From assembly GCF_900110255.1 (NCBI RefSeq), contig NZ_FODD01000015.1:124001-188000 (forward strand): 64,000 nt of DNA, given 5' to 3'. The stretch comes from Actinacidiphila rubida (lineage in GTDB: Bacteria > Actinomycetota > Actinomycetes > Streptomycetales > Streptomycetaceae). The notes under the pieces were generated by a model. That model saw only the letters and a program-made list of their open reading frames with translations. It ran no database searches and was not told the DNA's origin. The translations under genes and the position numbers were made by a program. The stretch's first letter is position 1. Each line of letters opens with the position of its first letter. This document shows positions 45,704 through 55,443 of this stretch, piece by piece.

Positions 45704-46660
45704 GTGCAGCGCTGGCGGGGCTTGGAGGACGTTCCCGGTGACTGGGGCCGCAGCGTCGTCACCATCGGCTCGTACGACGGTGTGCACCGCGGCCACCAGC
45801 TGATCATGGGGCGCGCCGTGCAGCGGGCCCGCGAGCTCGGGCTGCCCGCGGTCGTCGTGACCTTCGACCCGCACCCGAGTGAGGTCGTGCGGCCCGGCAC
45901 CCACCCGCCGCTGCTGTCCGCGCACCACCGGCGGGCCGAGCTGGTCGAGGCGCTCGGCGTCGACGCCCTGCTGATCCTCCCCTTCACCAGCGAGTTCTCC
46001 AAGCTGTCGCCGAGCGAGTTCATCCGCAGCGTCCTCGTCGAGGGCCTGCACGCCAAGCTCGTGGTCGAGGGCCCGAACTTCCGCTTCGGCCACAAGGCCG
46101 CGGGCGACGTCGAGTTCCTGTCCGCGCTCGGCCTGAAGTACGACTACGACCTGGAGGTCGTCGACCTCTTCGTGCGCGGCGAGGCCGGCGGCGGCGAGCC
46201 GTTCTCCTCCTCGCTGACCCGGCGGCTGGTGGCCGAGGGCGACGTCGAGGGCGCAGCCGAGGTCCTCGGGCGCCCGCACCGCGTCGAGGGCGTGGTGGTG
46301 CGCGGCGCGCAGCGCGGCCGGGAGCTCGGCTACCCCACGGCTAACGTCGAGACGCTGCCGCACACGGCGATCCCCGCCGACGGCGTGTACGCGGGCTGGC
46401 TGCACGTCGACGGCGAGGCGATGCCCGCGGCGATCTCCGTCGGCACCAACCCCACGTTCGACGGCACGGCCCGCACCGTCGAGGCGTACGCCATCGACCG
46501 CGTCGGCCTGGACCTGTACGGGCTGCACGTCGCCGTCGACTTCCTCGCCTACCTGCGCGGCATGGAGAAGTTCGACACCATCGACGCGCTCCTGGAGCGG
46601 ATGGCCGACGACGTCAAGCGGTCCCGCGAGCTCGTCGAAGCGGCCGAGCCGACTGCCTGA
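45704..46660 (+). CDS. ribF: Bifunctional riboflavin kinase / FAD synthetase
   Basis: A 318-residue enzyme. The N-terminal FAD synthetase domain has the nucleotidyltransferase motif SYDGVHRGHQLIM and GPNFRFGHKAAGD; the C-terminal flavokinase domain has GRELGYPTANV and GVYAGWL with NPTFDG. It makes FMN from riboflavin and FAD from FMN. I chose GTG 45704 (reading VQRWRGLED) because it matches the usual family N-terminus and follows GCGGAG; GTG 45671 is the alternative. Confidence 0.95.
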   Translation: MQRWRGLEDVPGDWGRSVVTIGSYDGVHRGHQLIMGRAVQRARELGLPAVVVTFDPHPSEVVRPGTHPPLLSAHHRRAELVEALGVDALLILPFTSEFSKLSPSEFIRSVLVEGLHAKLVVEGPNFRFGHKAAGDVEFLSALGLKYDYDLEVVDLFVRGEAGGGEPFSSSLTRRLVAEGDVEGAAEVLGRPHRVEGVVVRGAQRGRELGYPTANVETLPHTAIPADGVYAGWLHVDGEAMPAAISVGTNPTFDGTARTVEAYAIDRVGLDLYGLHVAVDFLAYLRGMEKFDTIDALLERMADDVKRSRELVEAAEPTA

Positions 46661-46775
46661 GCGGTCCGATTGAGCGGTCCGCCTGAGCCGACCGCCGGCG
46701 CCGTCCCGCGTCGCCGAGCCCGCACCACCGCACCGGCGCAGCCGCTCCCGTCCCCGAGCGCGGCGAAGGCCGGCG

Positions 46776-47339
46776 TCACTGGCCGATCGCGCCGTCGATC
46801 CGCTCGCGCAGCAGGTCCGCGTGCCCGTTGTGCCGGGCGTACTCGGCGATCAGGTCGATCAGCAGCCAGCGCAGCGACATCTGCTTGCCGCTGACCCGGG
46901 ACCGGAACGTGGTGTCCAGCGACGGCGCCTCGGCGACGATGATCCTCGCCCGGTCGCGCTCGGCCCGCCACACCGCGAAGGCCGCCGCCACGTCGCCGTC
47001 CAGCCGGTCGAAGTCCTGGTCCGGCTCCTCGTCGGAGTAGTGGAGCATCGGGATGTCCTCGCCGGCGAACTGGATGCGGAACCACCAGCGCTCCGCCCCG
47101 GCCAGGTGCCGCACCAGACCGTGCAGGCTCAGCCCCGACGGGGGAAGGACCCGCCGCGACATCTGGGCGTCCGCCAGGCCACGGCACTTGAGCTCGAACG
47201 TGGCGCGGTGCCAGTCCAGGAACGCGGTCAGGATCTCCCGCTCCCCGCCGACGGTCGGCACCGCGGGACGGTCGTCGTCGGCCCACGTCGGTGAGAGCTG
47301 GAACGCCTGCCCGGTCGGTACGTGCCCCATGTCCGTCAT
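46776..47339 (-). CDS. DinB-like (DUF664) protein
   Basis: A 187-residue protein of the DinB/DUF664 four-helix type, a superfamily that includes mycothiol-dependent enzymes. Conserved spots are LSLHGLVRHLAGAERWWF with its His, and the C-terminal AEYARHNGHADLLRERIDG with two more His, together the usual three-His metal site. The substrate is unknown; in actinobacteria thiol-dependent detoxification is a reasonable guess. ATG 47339 was chosen; ATG 47330 is close behind. Confidence 0.88.
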   Translation of the reverse strand: MTDMGHVPTGQAFQLSPTWADDDRPAVPTVGGEREILTAFLDWHRATFELKCRGLADAQMSRRVLPPSGLSLHGLVRHLAGAERWWFRIQFAGEDIPMLHYSDEEPDQDFDRLDGDVAAAFAVWRAERDRARIIVAEAPSLDTTFRSRVSGKQMSLRWLLIDLIAEYARHNGHADLLRERIDGAIGQ

Positions 47340-47404
47340 GCCTCGAGTCTCGCAGGCGGCACCGACAACGGGGGGCGCCTGCCGCGCCGTTCGCACCGGT
47401 CCGG

Positions 47405-48112
47405 TCAGGTGGGGCGGACCAGTCGCGTCTCGTACGCGAACACGACCGCCTGCACCCGGTCGCGCAGTTCGAGCTTGACCAGGATGCGGCTCAGGTGCGT
47501 CTTCACCGTCGCCTCCGCCAGGTGCAGGCCGGCCGCGATCTCGGTGTTCGACAGGCCGCGTCCGACCTCGACCAGGACCTCCCGCTCGCGCGCGGTGAGC
47601 CGGGCCAGCCGCTCGTCGGCCTCCGGGGTGTCGGCGGTGGCGGGGGAGGGCAGCTGGTGCGCGAAGTGTTCCAGCAGGCGCCGGGTGATGCGCGGTGCCA
47701 CCACCGCGTCCCCGCCCGCGACCGCGCGGATCGCGCCGAGCAGCTCCTCGGGCCGGGCGTTCTTCAGCAGGAACCCGGACGCACCCGCCTTCAGGCCGGC
47801 GAAGGCGTACTCGTCCAGGTCGAACGTGGTGAGGATCAGCACCCGCGACCGCGGGCACGAGGCGATGATGCGGCCGGTCGCCTCGATGCCGTCGGTGCCG
47901 GGCATCCGCACGTCCATCAGCACCACGTCGGGACTGCGGTCGCCGGCCAGCCGGACCGCCTCCGCGCCGTCCCCGGCCTCGCCGACCACCCGCATGTCGG
48001 ACTGGGCGTCCAGCACCATCGTGAAGGCCATCCGCAGCAGCGGCTCGTCGTCCACGAGCAGCACCCGGATCGGCTCGTCCGCGGGCCGCGCGGGCCCCGC
48101 CTCGTCGTTCAC
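47405..48112 (-). CDS. NarL/FixJ-family response regulator
   Basis: A 235-residue two-component regulator. The receiver domain has the acidic pair DDE (21-23), the phospho-acceptor in VVLMDVRMPG (D67) and the conserved Lys in GFLLKNARPEE. A LuxR-type HTH follows (LTAREREVLVEVGRGLSNTEIA). GTG 48112 overlaps the stop of the histidine kinase gene (GTGA). It is the last gene of an operon with a kinase and an ABC transporter, and probably controls that operon. Confidence 0.94.
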   Translation of the reverse strand: MNDEAGPARPADEPIRVLLVDDEPLLRMAFTMVLDAQSDMRVVGEAGDGAEAVRLAGDRSPDVVLMDVRMPGTDGIEATGRIIASCPRSRVLILTTFDLDEYAFAGLKAGASGFLLKNARPEELLGAIRAVAGGDAVVAPRITRRLLEHFAHQLPSPATADTPEADERLARLTAREREVLVEVGRGLSNTEIAAGLHLAEATVKTHLSRILVKLELRDRVQAVVFAYETRLVRPT

Positions 48113-49566
48113 ACCGCCTCCGGGGTGGTCAGGTCCAGTACGGCCGACACGCGCCAGCCGCCGCCGGGGCGCGGCCCCGCGGTCAGCCGGCCGCCGTACG
48201 CCGCCGCCCGCTCCCGCATCCCGGACAGCCCGTGCCCCGACGCCGCCACCGGGTCCGGGGCGGACGGCACCGTGCCGTTGCCGTCGTCGGACACCGACAG
48301 TGTCACCTCGGCGGCCGTGCACGCCACCCGGACCTCCGCACGGGTGCCGGCCGGCGCGTGCTTGAGGGTGTTGGTCAGGGCCTCCTGCACCAGGCGGTAG
48401 GCGGTCAGCTGCGCCGCGACGGGGACCAGCGACGGCTCGCCGGCGATGTGCAGCCGGGTCGGCAGCCCCGCTGCCCGCACCTGGCCGGCCAGACCCTCCA
48501 ACTGCCCGATGCCCGGCTGCGGATGGCGCAGCGCGTCCGGCTCGTCGGCCCGCAGCACACCCAGGAAACGCCGCATGTCGGTGATCGCCTGGCGCCCGGT
48601 GACGCCCACCTGCCGCATCGCCGCGGTCGCCCGCTCCGGGGCGCTCGGCTGCGCGAACACCGCGCCGTCGGCCAGCGCGACCATCACCGACAGGTTGTGG
48701 GTGACGATGTCGTGCATCTCCCGTGCGATCCGGGCCCGTTCACCGGCGACCGCGAGCAGCGCCTGCTGGTCGCGCTCGCGTTCCAGACGCACCGCCCGGT
48801 CCTCCAGGAACGCCATCCGCTCGCGGCGGCCGCGCATGTTGGAGCCGATGACCAGTGCCGCGATCGCCATCGCCGACAGCGAGACGAACATCCCCACATG
48901 GCGTTCGGTTCCCGACCAGCGCAGCGCCGCCAGCAGGATGCCGCCCTCCAGCACCGCGAACGCGGCCAGAGCCCGACGCCGGTCGCGGTTGGCGGCCACC
49001 GTGTACAGGGCGATCAGCAGCGTCACGTCGGCGGGGACCCGCAGGTCCGCCACCCACTGCCCGAGGGCGGCCGCGGACACGCAGCCGAACACCACCAGCG
49101 GTGCCCGGCGCCGCCACACCAGCGGCAGCACCAGCCCGGTCTGCACCGTCAGCACCGCCACCGGCTGCGAGCGGATCGCGACATGGGAGAGGCCGCCGAG
49201 CACGAGGAAGAGGCCCGCGGCGAAGCACAGGTCCACCACCCAGGGCGACAGCGCCAGTTCGCGCCGCGCCCTCAGCCCGGTGACACGCGCCAGGACCGCC
49301 GTCAGCGCCGCCGAGGCCAGCGCGAGAGCCACCGGGCCTTCCGTCGCCGCGCCGTCCGCCGCCGGGCTGCGCGTCGCCACGCGGTCCGCGCGATCCGAGG
49401 AGGGCGCGGGCACCCCGGCCACCGGCTCCGGGCTCGCGCCGTCCGCGGGCCCCGCGGGCACGACCGGGCGGCCGCCGGTCACACCGGCGGCCGCCTCGGT
49501 CCTCGGGCCCGGGGGAAGCACCCCGGACAGGGGCCGTCTCACCGGCCCGGGCCCCCGGGACGGCAC
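48109..49566 (-). CDS. Membrane sensor histidine kinase, NarL-pair type
   Basis: A 485-residue kinase. A long Pro/Ala-rich cytoplasmic N-terminus (1-78) precedes about five membrane segments (80-245). The HisKA_3 dimerisation helix carries the phospho-acceptor in EMHDIVTHNLSVM (H285). The HATPase domain has VQEALTNTLKHA (N box) and a G box SGHGLSGMRERAAAYGG. It is coupled to the response regulator and lies 31 bp downstream of the ABC permease. The exact start is uncertain; GTG 49566 gives the longest form. Confidence 0.92.
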   Translation of the reverse strand: MPSRGPGPVRRPLSGVLPPGPRTEAAAGVTGGRPVVPAGPADGASPEPVAGVPAPSSDRADRVATRSPAADGAATEGPVALALASAALTAVLARVTGLRARRELALSPWVVDLCFAAGLFLVLGGLSHVAIRSQPVAVLTVQTGLVLPLVWRRRAPLVVFGCVSAAALGQWVADLRVPADVTLLIALYTVAANRDRRRALAAFAVLEGGILLAALRWSGTERHVGMFVSLSAMAIAALVIGSNMRGRRERMAFLEDRAVRLERERDQQALLAVAGERARIAREMHDIVTHNLSVMVALADGAVFAQPSAPERATAAMRQVGVTGRQAITDMRRFLGVLRADEPDALRHPQPGIGQLEGLAGQVRAAGLPTRLHIAGEPSLVPVAAQLTAYRLVQEALTNTLKHAPAGTRAEVRVACTAAEVTLSVSDDGNGTVPSAPDPVAASGHGLSGMRERAAAYGGRLTAGPRPGGGWRVSAVLDLTTPEAV

Positions 49567-49597
49567 TCCGTCCCCGGGGCCCTCCGTGTCGCGGACG

Positions 49598-50437
49598 TCA
49601 CGCGTCGCGCCGCTTCAGCAGGAACGCCGCGCCCGCCAGGGCCACGACGCCGTAGAGGCAGAACACCGCGAACCCGGTCCACGGCTGCAGGGTGTGCGCC
49701 TCGTGGTGCAGCGTGAGCAGGGACTGCCCGGCGTTGCTCGGCAGCCACTGGTTGACGTGGTTGCCCCACGACGACGGCAGCGCCTCACCCAGCACCGGGA
49801 TGATCAGCAGGAGGCCGAACAGCGCGGCGATGCCGCCCGCCGTGTTGCGGATCAGCGCGCCGATGGCCACGCCCAGCAGGCCGACGACCGTCAGGTACAG
49901 GCCGGTGCCCAGCACCACGCGCAGCACGCCCGGGTCGCCGAGCGACACGCCGAGGTGGTGGGACGACATCAGGGCCTGGCCGAGCAGGAACGCGACGAGC
50001 GCGCTCGCCGTCGTCAGCACCCACACCACGGCCGCGAACAGCGCGGACTTCGCCCACAGCACGGGCAGCCGGCGGGGGACCGCGGCCAGCGTGGAGCGGA
50101 TCATGCCCGTCGCGTACTCGCCGCTGATCATCAGCACGCCGAGGACGCCGACGGCCAGCTGCGCCAGGAAGTAGCCGCGCAGGCTGGTCTGCGCCGGGTC
50201 GAAGTGCGCCCGCTCACCGGCGGGCATGCTCGCCCAGTGGCTCGCGGTGAACTCCGAGAACAGCGCGCCCAGTCCGATGAGCGCCACCATCGCGGTGAGC
50301 AGCGTGAAGAACGTGGACCGCAGCGTTCGGAGCTTGATCCACTCCGAGTACAGCACCCGTATCTGGGTGACGTGGCCGCGCGGTGCGGGGGCCGGCGCCT
50401 GGGCGACCGGCTCCACCGGAATCGTGGTCGTGGTCAT
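49598..50437 (-). CDS. ABC-2 type transporter permease
   Basis: A 279-residue membrane protein with six hydrophobic segments. After a short cytoplasmic start it reads VLYSEWIKLRTLRSTFFTLL, the amphipathic entry helix typical of ABC-2 permeases in Gram-positive bacteria, and later GEYATGMIRSTLAAVPRR, the coupling-loop motif of this group. It overlaps the ATPase gene by ATGA and so forms an exporter with it. Exported substrate unknown; drugs or cell-wall-active peptides are typical for such kinase-linked transporters. Confidence 0.93.
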   Translation of the reverse strand: MTTTTIPVEPVAQAPAPAPRGHVTQIRVLYSEWIKLRTLRSTFFTLLTAMVALIGLGALFSEFTASHWASMPAGERAHFDPAQTSLRGYFLAQLAVGVLGVLMISGEYATGMIRSTLAAVPRRLPVLWAKSALFAAVVWVLTTASALVAFLLGQALMSSHHLGVSLGDPGVLRVVLGTGLYLTVVGLLGVAIGALIRNTAGGIAALFGLLLIIPVLGEALPSSWGNHVNQWLPSNAGQSLLTLHHEAHTLQPWTGFAVFCLYGVVALAGAAFLLKRRDA

Positions 50438-51363
50438 GCTGCCTGTCCTTCCTTCTCGCGCACCGGCGCCTGGTACTCCACGGCGTCACGGGTGAGTTCC
50501 ATGAACGCCTCCTCCAACGACGCCTGCTGCGGAGTGAGTTCGGCCAGCGCGATGCCGGCGTCCGCAGCGATCCGGCCGATCCGGTCGCTGCTCAGCCCGG
50601 TCACCTCCAGCACCGAGCGCTCCGCCGACGCCACCGAGACGTCCGGTCCGGCGAGCAGCCTGCGCAGCTGGTCCGCGTCGTCGGTGCGGACCCGGACCGA
50701 CGTCCCCGCCGCGCCGGTGACGAACTCCTCGACGGAGGTGTCCGCGATGAGGCGGCCGCGGCCGATGACGATCAGGTGCTCGGCGGTCAGCGCCATCTCC
50801 GACATCAGGTGCGAGGACAGCAGGACCGTGCGGCCCTCCGCCGCCAGGTCCTTCAGCAGCGTGCGGATCCACAGGATGCCCTCGGGGTCGAGCCCGTTGA
50901 CCGGCTCGTCCAGCACCAGCGTGGCCGGGTCGCCGAGCAGGGCGCTCGCGATGCCGAGCCGCTGGCCCATGCCCAGCGAGAACCCGCCCACCCGCTTGCG
51001 GGCCACCTGGCGCAGCCCCACCACGTCGACCACCTCGTCGACCCGGCTGCGGGGTATGCCGGTGGTGGCCGCCATCGCCAGCAGGTGGTTGTACGCGGTC
51101 CGCCCGGTGTGGATCGCGCGCGCCTCCAGCATCGCCCCCACCTCGTGCAGCGGCGCCCGGTGCGCGGCGTACGCCTTCCCGTTCACCGTGACGCTGCCCG
51201 AGGTGGGAGCGTCCAGGCCGAGGATCATGCGCATCGTGGTGGACTTGCCGGCGCCGTTCGGGCCGAGGAAGCCGGTCACCACTCCAGGGCGGACGGTGAA
51301 ACTCAGGTCGGTCACGGCGGCACGCTCGCCGTAGCGCTTGGTCAGGCCGTGGGCTTCGATCAT
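50434..51363 (-). CDS. ABC-2 type transporter ATP-binding protein
   Basis: A 309-residue ATPase with Walker A GPNGAGKST (about 33-41), signature FSLGMGQRLGIASAL (LSGGQ degenerate at two positions, as in many bacteriocin or drug exporter ATPases), Walker B TLVLDEPVNGLDPEG and switch His in LLSSHLMSEM. The C-terminal 80 residues form the accessory region typical of DrrA-like proteins. It is the first gene of a four-gene operon with permease, kinase and regulator. ATG 51363 follows CGAGGA. Confidence 0.94.
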   Translation of the reverse strand: MIEAHGLTKRYGERAAVTDLSFTVRPGVVTGFLGPNGAGKSTTMRMILGLDAPTSGSVTVNGKAYAAHRAPLHEVGAMLEARAIHTGRTAYNHLLAMAATTGIPRSRVDEVVDVVGLRQVARKRVGGFSLGMGQRLGIASALLGDPATLVLDEPVNGLDPEGILWIRTLLKDLAAEGRTVLLSSHLMSEMALTAEHLIVIGRGRLIADTSVEEFVTGAAGTSVRVRTDDADQLRRLLAGPDVSVASAERSVLEVTGLSSDRIGRIAADAGIALAELTPQQASLEEAFMELTRDAVEYQAPVREKEGQAA

Positions 51364-51488
51364 GGGGGGTCCTCGGATGGTGCGTCGATGGACGGTGGAT
51401 CTCCATCGTCCTTGCCGGAACCGGGTCCGCACGACGATCCACAGAGTGATTCCGCCCCCGAGCGCATGCCACCCCGGTCGCACCCGGT

Positions 51489-51506
51489 GTACGACTGTCG
51501 TCGTAC
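51489..51506. promoter_or_regulatory. 18-bp inverted repeat upstream of the ABC/two-component operon
   Basis: GTACGAC-TGTC-GTCGTAC has perfect 7-bp arms and lies 126 bp upstream of the first gene of the minus-strand operon. It suits a dimeric response regulator and the operon encodes one. The binding protein is inferred. Confidence 0.4.
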
Positions 51507-51525
51507 GGCTCACCCGAACGCACCA

Positions 51526-51560
51526 AGGGCCGCCACACGGGTGATCCGTGCGGCGGCCCT
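51526..51560 (-). terminator. Hairpin terminator of the EspI-like gene
   Basis: A 9-bp stem (AGGGCCGCC / GGCGGCCCT) continues after one A-C mismatch with a 5-bp stem (CACGG / CCGTG) around a GTGAT loop, 86 bp after the EspI-like stop codon. Confidence 0.65.
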
Positions 51561-51645
51561 CGGCGCAGGCCCTGCCGGCCCTCCAGTGCCGCAGAGTGAC
51601 GGCCGCGTGGTTGCGGCCCTCACCCCGCGGTCGTAGCGACCGGCC

Positions 51646-54600
51646 CTACTGCTGCGGCGGCGGGGGCGGCGGGAAGCCGTACCCCTGCTGCTGCGGGTCC
51701 TGCGGCTGCTGCGGCCACCCCTGCTGCGCCTGCGGCGGCGCCCCGTACTGCCCGGGCGGCACCTGCCCCGGCGGCAGCGCGGGCGACGGCGCGGCCTGGC
51801 CGGGCTGCCCCGGGTACGGCTGGCCGGGCTGCGGCGGATACGGCTGACCGGGCTGCGGCGCGTACGGGCCGGCCGGCTGGCCGGGGACCCCCTGGCCCTG
51901 GCCCGGAGCCGGGTAGCCGCCCTGCGGACCGGGCTGCTGAGGCACACCCGGTGCACCGGGGTACGGACCGGGCGCCCCGCCGTACTGGCCGGGCATCGGC
52001 GGCGCCTGGACCGGCGGCGGGTTGAGCCCGTCCTGCGTCCACAGGCCCTGGGCCTGCTGGGCGCGCACGAAGTCCTCGGCCACCATCGCCGACAGGTTGA
52101 AGTACGCCTCGCGGGTCTTCGGCCGCATCATGTCCAGGTCGACCTCGGCACCGGCCGCCAGGTGCTCGTCGAACGGGATCACCTGCACGCCGCGGCACCG
52201 CGTCTGGAAGTGCGCCACGATGTCCTCGACCCGGATCATCTTGCCCGTCTCGCGCACCCCGGAGATGACGGTGATGCTGCGCGCGACCAGGTCGGCGTAC
52301 CCGTGCGCGGACAGCCAGTCCAGCGTGGTGCTGGCGCTGGACGCGCCGTCGACCGACGGCGTCGAGACGATGATCAGCTGGTCGGCCAGGTCCAGGACGC
52401 CCCGCATGGCGCTGTACAGCAGGCCGGTGCCGGAGTCGGTGAGGATCACCGGGTACTGGCGGCCCAGCACGTCGATGGCCCGCCGGTAGTCCTCGTCGTT
52501 GAAGGTGGTCGAGACCGCGGGGTCCACGTCGTTGGCGATGATCTCCAGGCCCGACGGCGCCTGCGAGGTGAACCGCCGGATGTCCATGTAGCTGTTGAGG
52601 AACGGGATCGCCTGCACCAGGTCGCGGATCGTCGCACCCGTCTCACGGCGCACCCGGCGGCCGAGGGTGCCGGCGTCCGGGTTGGCGTCGATCGCCAGGA
52701 TCTTGTCCTGCCGCTCGCTGGCGAGCATCGCGCCCAGCGCGGTCGTCGTGGTCGTCTTGCCCACGCCGCCCTTGAGGCTGATCACCGCGATCCGGTAGCA
52801 GGACAGGACCGGCGTGCGGATCAGCTCCAGCTTGCGCTGCCGCTCCGCCTCCTCCTTCTTGCCGCCGATCTTGAAGCGCGAGGGCTGCGCGTTCGCGCCC
52901 GGCTTCTTCGGCTTGGGCTGGTTGCGCAGCAGGCGGTCGGAGGACAGCTCCACCGCGGCGGTGTAGCCCAGGGGCGCGCCGCCCTGCGCGGAGCGCTGGC
53001 GCTGGTCCGGGGTCACCGTCGGCCAGCCGCCGGTGCGCGGGTCGACCGGCGGGGCGTAGCCCTCGGGCGCGGGCGGCTGCTCCTGCCCCGGCTGCGGGAG
53101 CTGGCCCGGCATCCCCGGCTGGCCCGGCGGCGGGAAGCCGTACCCGCCCTGCGCGGGCAGCGGCTGCAGCGGGCCGGGCTCGGCCTGCGGCTGCGCGGGC
53201 TGCGGGAAGCCGTAGCCACCGCCCTGCGGGCCGGCGACGGCGGGGCCGCCCGGTCCGGCCGGACCGGGCAACTGCGGCGACTGAGGGGCCGGCGGTACGG
53301 CCGCGTGCACCGGCTGCCCGGGCTGCGGCGGAAGTCCCGTGGGCGGCACGGGACTCGGCGCCTGCGGCGCGGGGACTGCGGGCCCCGCGGCGGGCGGGAA
53401 GCCCTGCGCGGGCGCCGGCAGCCGGTCGTCGCCGGGCTGGGGCGCCACAGGCGGCTGAGGGGGCAGGCCGGGCTGGCCCGGCTGCGGGAAGCCGTAGCCG
53501 CTTCCCTGCGGCAACTGCGGTGCGGGCTGCGGCGGTTCGGGTACGCCCGGCATCGCCTGAACCGGCGGCTGCGGCTGCGGCGCCGCGGGCGGCGGGAAGC
53601 CGTAGCCGGTCGGTGCGGGCTGCGCGTCCTGCGGCTGGGGCGCGGCAGGTTGCGGGAAGCCGTAGCCCGCCGCACCCGGCCGGTCGTCCTGTGCCTGCGG
53701 CGCCGCGGGCGGCGGGAAGCCGTAGCCGCTCTGCGCGGGGCGGGCGTCCTGCGGCTCGGGCGCGGCGGGCGGCGGGAAGCCGTAGCCGGTTCCCTGCGGC
53801 GGCTGAGGCGACTGCGGCGGCTGCGGTGCCGGCTGCGGCGGTTCGGGCACTCCGGGTACCGCCTGAACCGGCGGCTGGTACTGCGGCGCGGGCGGCTGGG
53901 GGTAGCCGTAGCCGCCCGGTGCCATGGGCTGCCCGGTCGGCGGCGGGAAGTCCAGACCCTGACCGGCGCCCGGCGCGGGCGGGTTGGGCCCACCGGGGTG
54001 CAGCGGTGCCTGGGGCTCGGCGGGTCGCGGCGGGAAGGGCTGACCGGCCTGCGGGGCGGGCGGGTTGGGGCCGCCCGGGTGCATCGGCGCGTCCGCACGC
54101 TGGTAGCTCGGCGGCAGCGGCGGAACGGGTCCCTGCGGCGGCCCCGGCGCCCACGGCTTGGCGTCCGGCGGCTGCGGCAGCGGCGTCCACACCGGCGCGC
54201 GCTTGGCCGGCTTGGCGTCGTCGGGCTCGGGCCGTTCGCCGGCCGGCTTCGCGTCCTCCACCTTGTCCGCCTCCGCCTCCGGCTCCGACGCCTTCACGGC
54301 GTGCGCCGCGCTTCCCGGCGTGCCCGCTGTGTCCGACGTGCCCGGCGTGTCCGCCGGTTCCACTTCGTCGCGCTCGGGGAGCCTCTCGCCCGCGCGCTCC
54401 TCGATCTGGCGGCGCATCGCCTCGGCGGAGAACCGCAGCGTCGCGTCGGGGCGCGGCGCGTCCTGCGCGCCGCCGGTCGGGACGGGACCCCAGCCCCCGG
54501 GGGAGCCGGCCGCGCCCGGTCCCGAACTCGCCGACGCGGCAGGCGAACCGGGCCCCGCAGACCCCTTCGCGCCGAGCGCGTCCGCGTCGTCACCGGATTC

Positions 54601-55212
54601 CGCTTCCGCCGCCGCGTCCGGTTCCGCCGACGTGGGCCGCGGGATGACCGGGACGGACGAGACCGACCACGCCGGCTCGTCGTCCGAGCCCCCGGTCCGG
54701 GAGCCGCCGGACTCCGGCGACGTGGGCTGCGGGATGAGCGGCACCGACGACGCCGACGGCACCGACGGTGCCGGCTCGTCGTCGGCCTGGTCGGGCTCCG
54801 GGCTGGTCGTCGGCTGCGGGATCAGCGGGACCGAGGACGCCGACCACGAACCGGGCGACGCGGACACGCCGCCTCCGGCCGGGCCCCCGCGGTCACGGGG
54901 CGCCGCGTCCCGCGGGTCGTGCGACTCCTGCGCCGCGTCCCGCCCGTGTCCCGCCGCTCCTCGGGCCGGGGATCCGCTCGATTCCGGTTCCCGCCCCGCG
55001 ACATCGTCCGCGACGCCGTCCGTGTCATCAGTGTCGTTCGTGTCGGTGGCGTCGTCCGTGTCGTCCGGGCGGCTCGAACCACCGCTGGAATCCTGCATGT
55101 ACCAGGCGGGGAGCCGCGGTCCGAGACTGAACTCGCCCGTGTAGTCCGACTCCGACGAGTCCTCGACAGGGGCGGGCCCGCCCACGCGGTTCTCGTCCCG
55201 ATCGCTGCTCAC
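51646..55212 (-). CDS. Large Pro/Gln-rich ParA-like ATPase, EspI type
   Basis: A 1188-residue protein. The first ~800 residues are low-complexity: an acidic Ser/Asp/Pro-rich part then a Pro/Gln/Gly-rich part containing at least seven copies of GYGFP-(P/Q)-P, with an eighth at the very C-terminus. Residues about 800-1065 are a ParA/MinD-like ATPase: the deviant Walker A KGGVGKTT (about 814-821), [12 protein letters not shown] and a later strand [11 protein letters not shown] Pro/Gln-rich tail follows. The architecture matches EspI-like ATPases bordering ESX (type VII) loci, but no WxG100, EccC or other ESX gene is near. GTG 55212 follows AGGAGG; ORF upstream is open. Confidence 0.82.
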   Translation of the reverse strand: MSSDRDENRVGGPAPVEDSSESDYTGEFSLGPRLPAWYMQDSSGGSSRPDDTDDATDTNDTDDTDGVADDVAGREPESSGSPARGAAGHGRDAAQESHDPRDAAPRDRGGPAGGGVSASPGSWSASSVPLIPQPTTSPEPDQADDEPAPSVPSASSVPLIPQPTSPESGGSRTGGSDDEPAWSVSSVPVIPRPTSAEPDAAAEAESGDDADALGAKGSAGPGSPAASASSGPGAAGSPGGWGPVPTGGAQDAPRPDATLRFSAEAMRRQIEERAGERLPERDEVEPADTPGTSDTAGTPGSAAHAVKASEPEAEADKVEDAKPAGERPEPDDAKPAKRAPVWTPLPQPPDAKPWAPGPPQGPVPPLPPSYQRADAPMHPGGPNPPAPQAGQPFPPRPAEPQAPLHPGGPNPPAPGAGQGLDFPPPTGQPMAPGGYGYPQPPAPQYQPPVQAVPGVPEPPQPAPQPPQSPQPPQGTGYGFPPPAAPEPQDARPAQSGYGFPPPAAPQAQDDRPGAAGYGFPQPAAPQPQDAQPAPTGYGFPPPAAPQPQPPVQAMPGVPEPPQPAPQLPQGSGYGFPQPGQPGLPPQPPVAPQPGDDRLPAPAQGFPPAAGPAVPAPQAPSPVPPTGLPPQPGQPVHAAVPPAPQSPQLPGPAGPGGPAVAGPQGGGYGFPQPAQPQAEPGPLQPLPAQGGYGFPPPGQPGMPGQLPQPGQEQPPAPEGYAPPVDPRTGGWPTVTPDQRQRSAQGGAPLGYTAAVELSSDRLLRNQPKPKKPGANAQPSRFKIGGKKEEAERQRKLELIRTPVLSCYRIAVISLKGGVGKTTTTTALGAMLASERQDKILAIDANPDAGTLGRRVRRETGATIRDLVQAIPFLNSYMDIRRFTSQAPSGLEIIANDVDPAVSTTFNDEDYRRAIDVLGRQYPVILTDSGTGLLYSAMRGVLDLADQLIIVSTPSVDGASSASTTLDWLSAHGYADLVARSITVISGVRETGKMIRVEDIVAHFQTRCRGVQVIPFDEHLAAGAEVDLDMMRPKTREAYFNLSAMVAEDFVRAQQAQGLWTQDGLNPPPVQAPPMPGQYGGAPGPYPGAPGVPQQPGPQGGYPAPGQGQGVPGQPAGPYAPQPGQPYPPQPGQPYPGQPGQAAPSPALPPGQVPPGQYGAPPQAQQGWPQQPQDPQQQGYGFPPPPPPQQ

Positions 55213-55443
55213 AATGCCTCCTGATGACTTGCGGTAAACCGTCCGGCGGCGCCCGTTCCCCTGCACCCCATGGCCGATTCCCCCTCCCCGTTCAGGGAAA
55301 GACTAATCGCCGGTAGCCGGCCGGTGTCAGGCCCGTCCCGCGTGACGGGCGCCCCGTTCCCCAGGCCCGTACCCGCCTTTGTCCCGCCTCACCACCCAAC
55401 TCCCGCCCCACGGACGTCACGAGCGCGTTGGTACGGTCCGGGT

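Noticed and set aside
52162..55224. A 1020-codon plus-strand frame
   Set aside because: It is antisense to the EspI-like ATPase. It is Arg/Gly-rich throughout with no recognisable domain.
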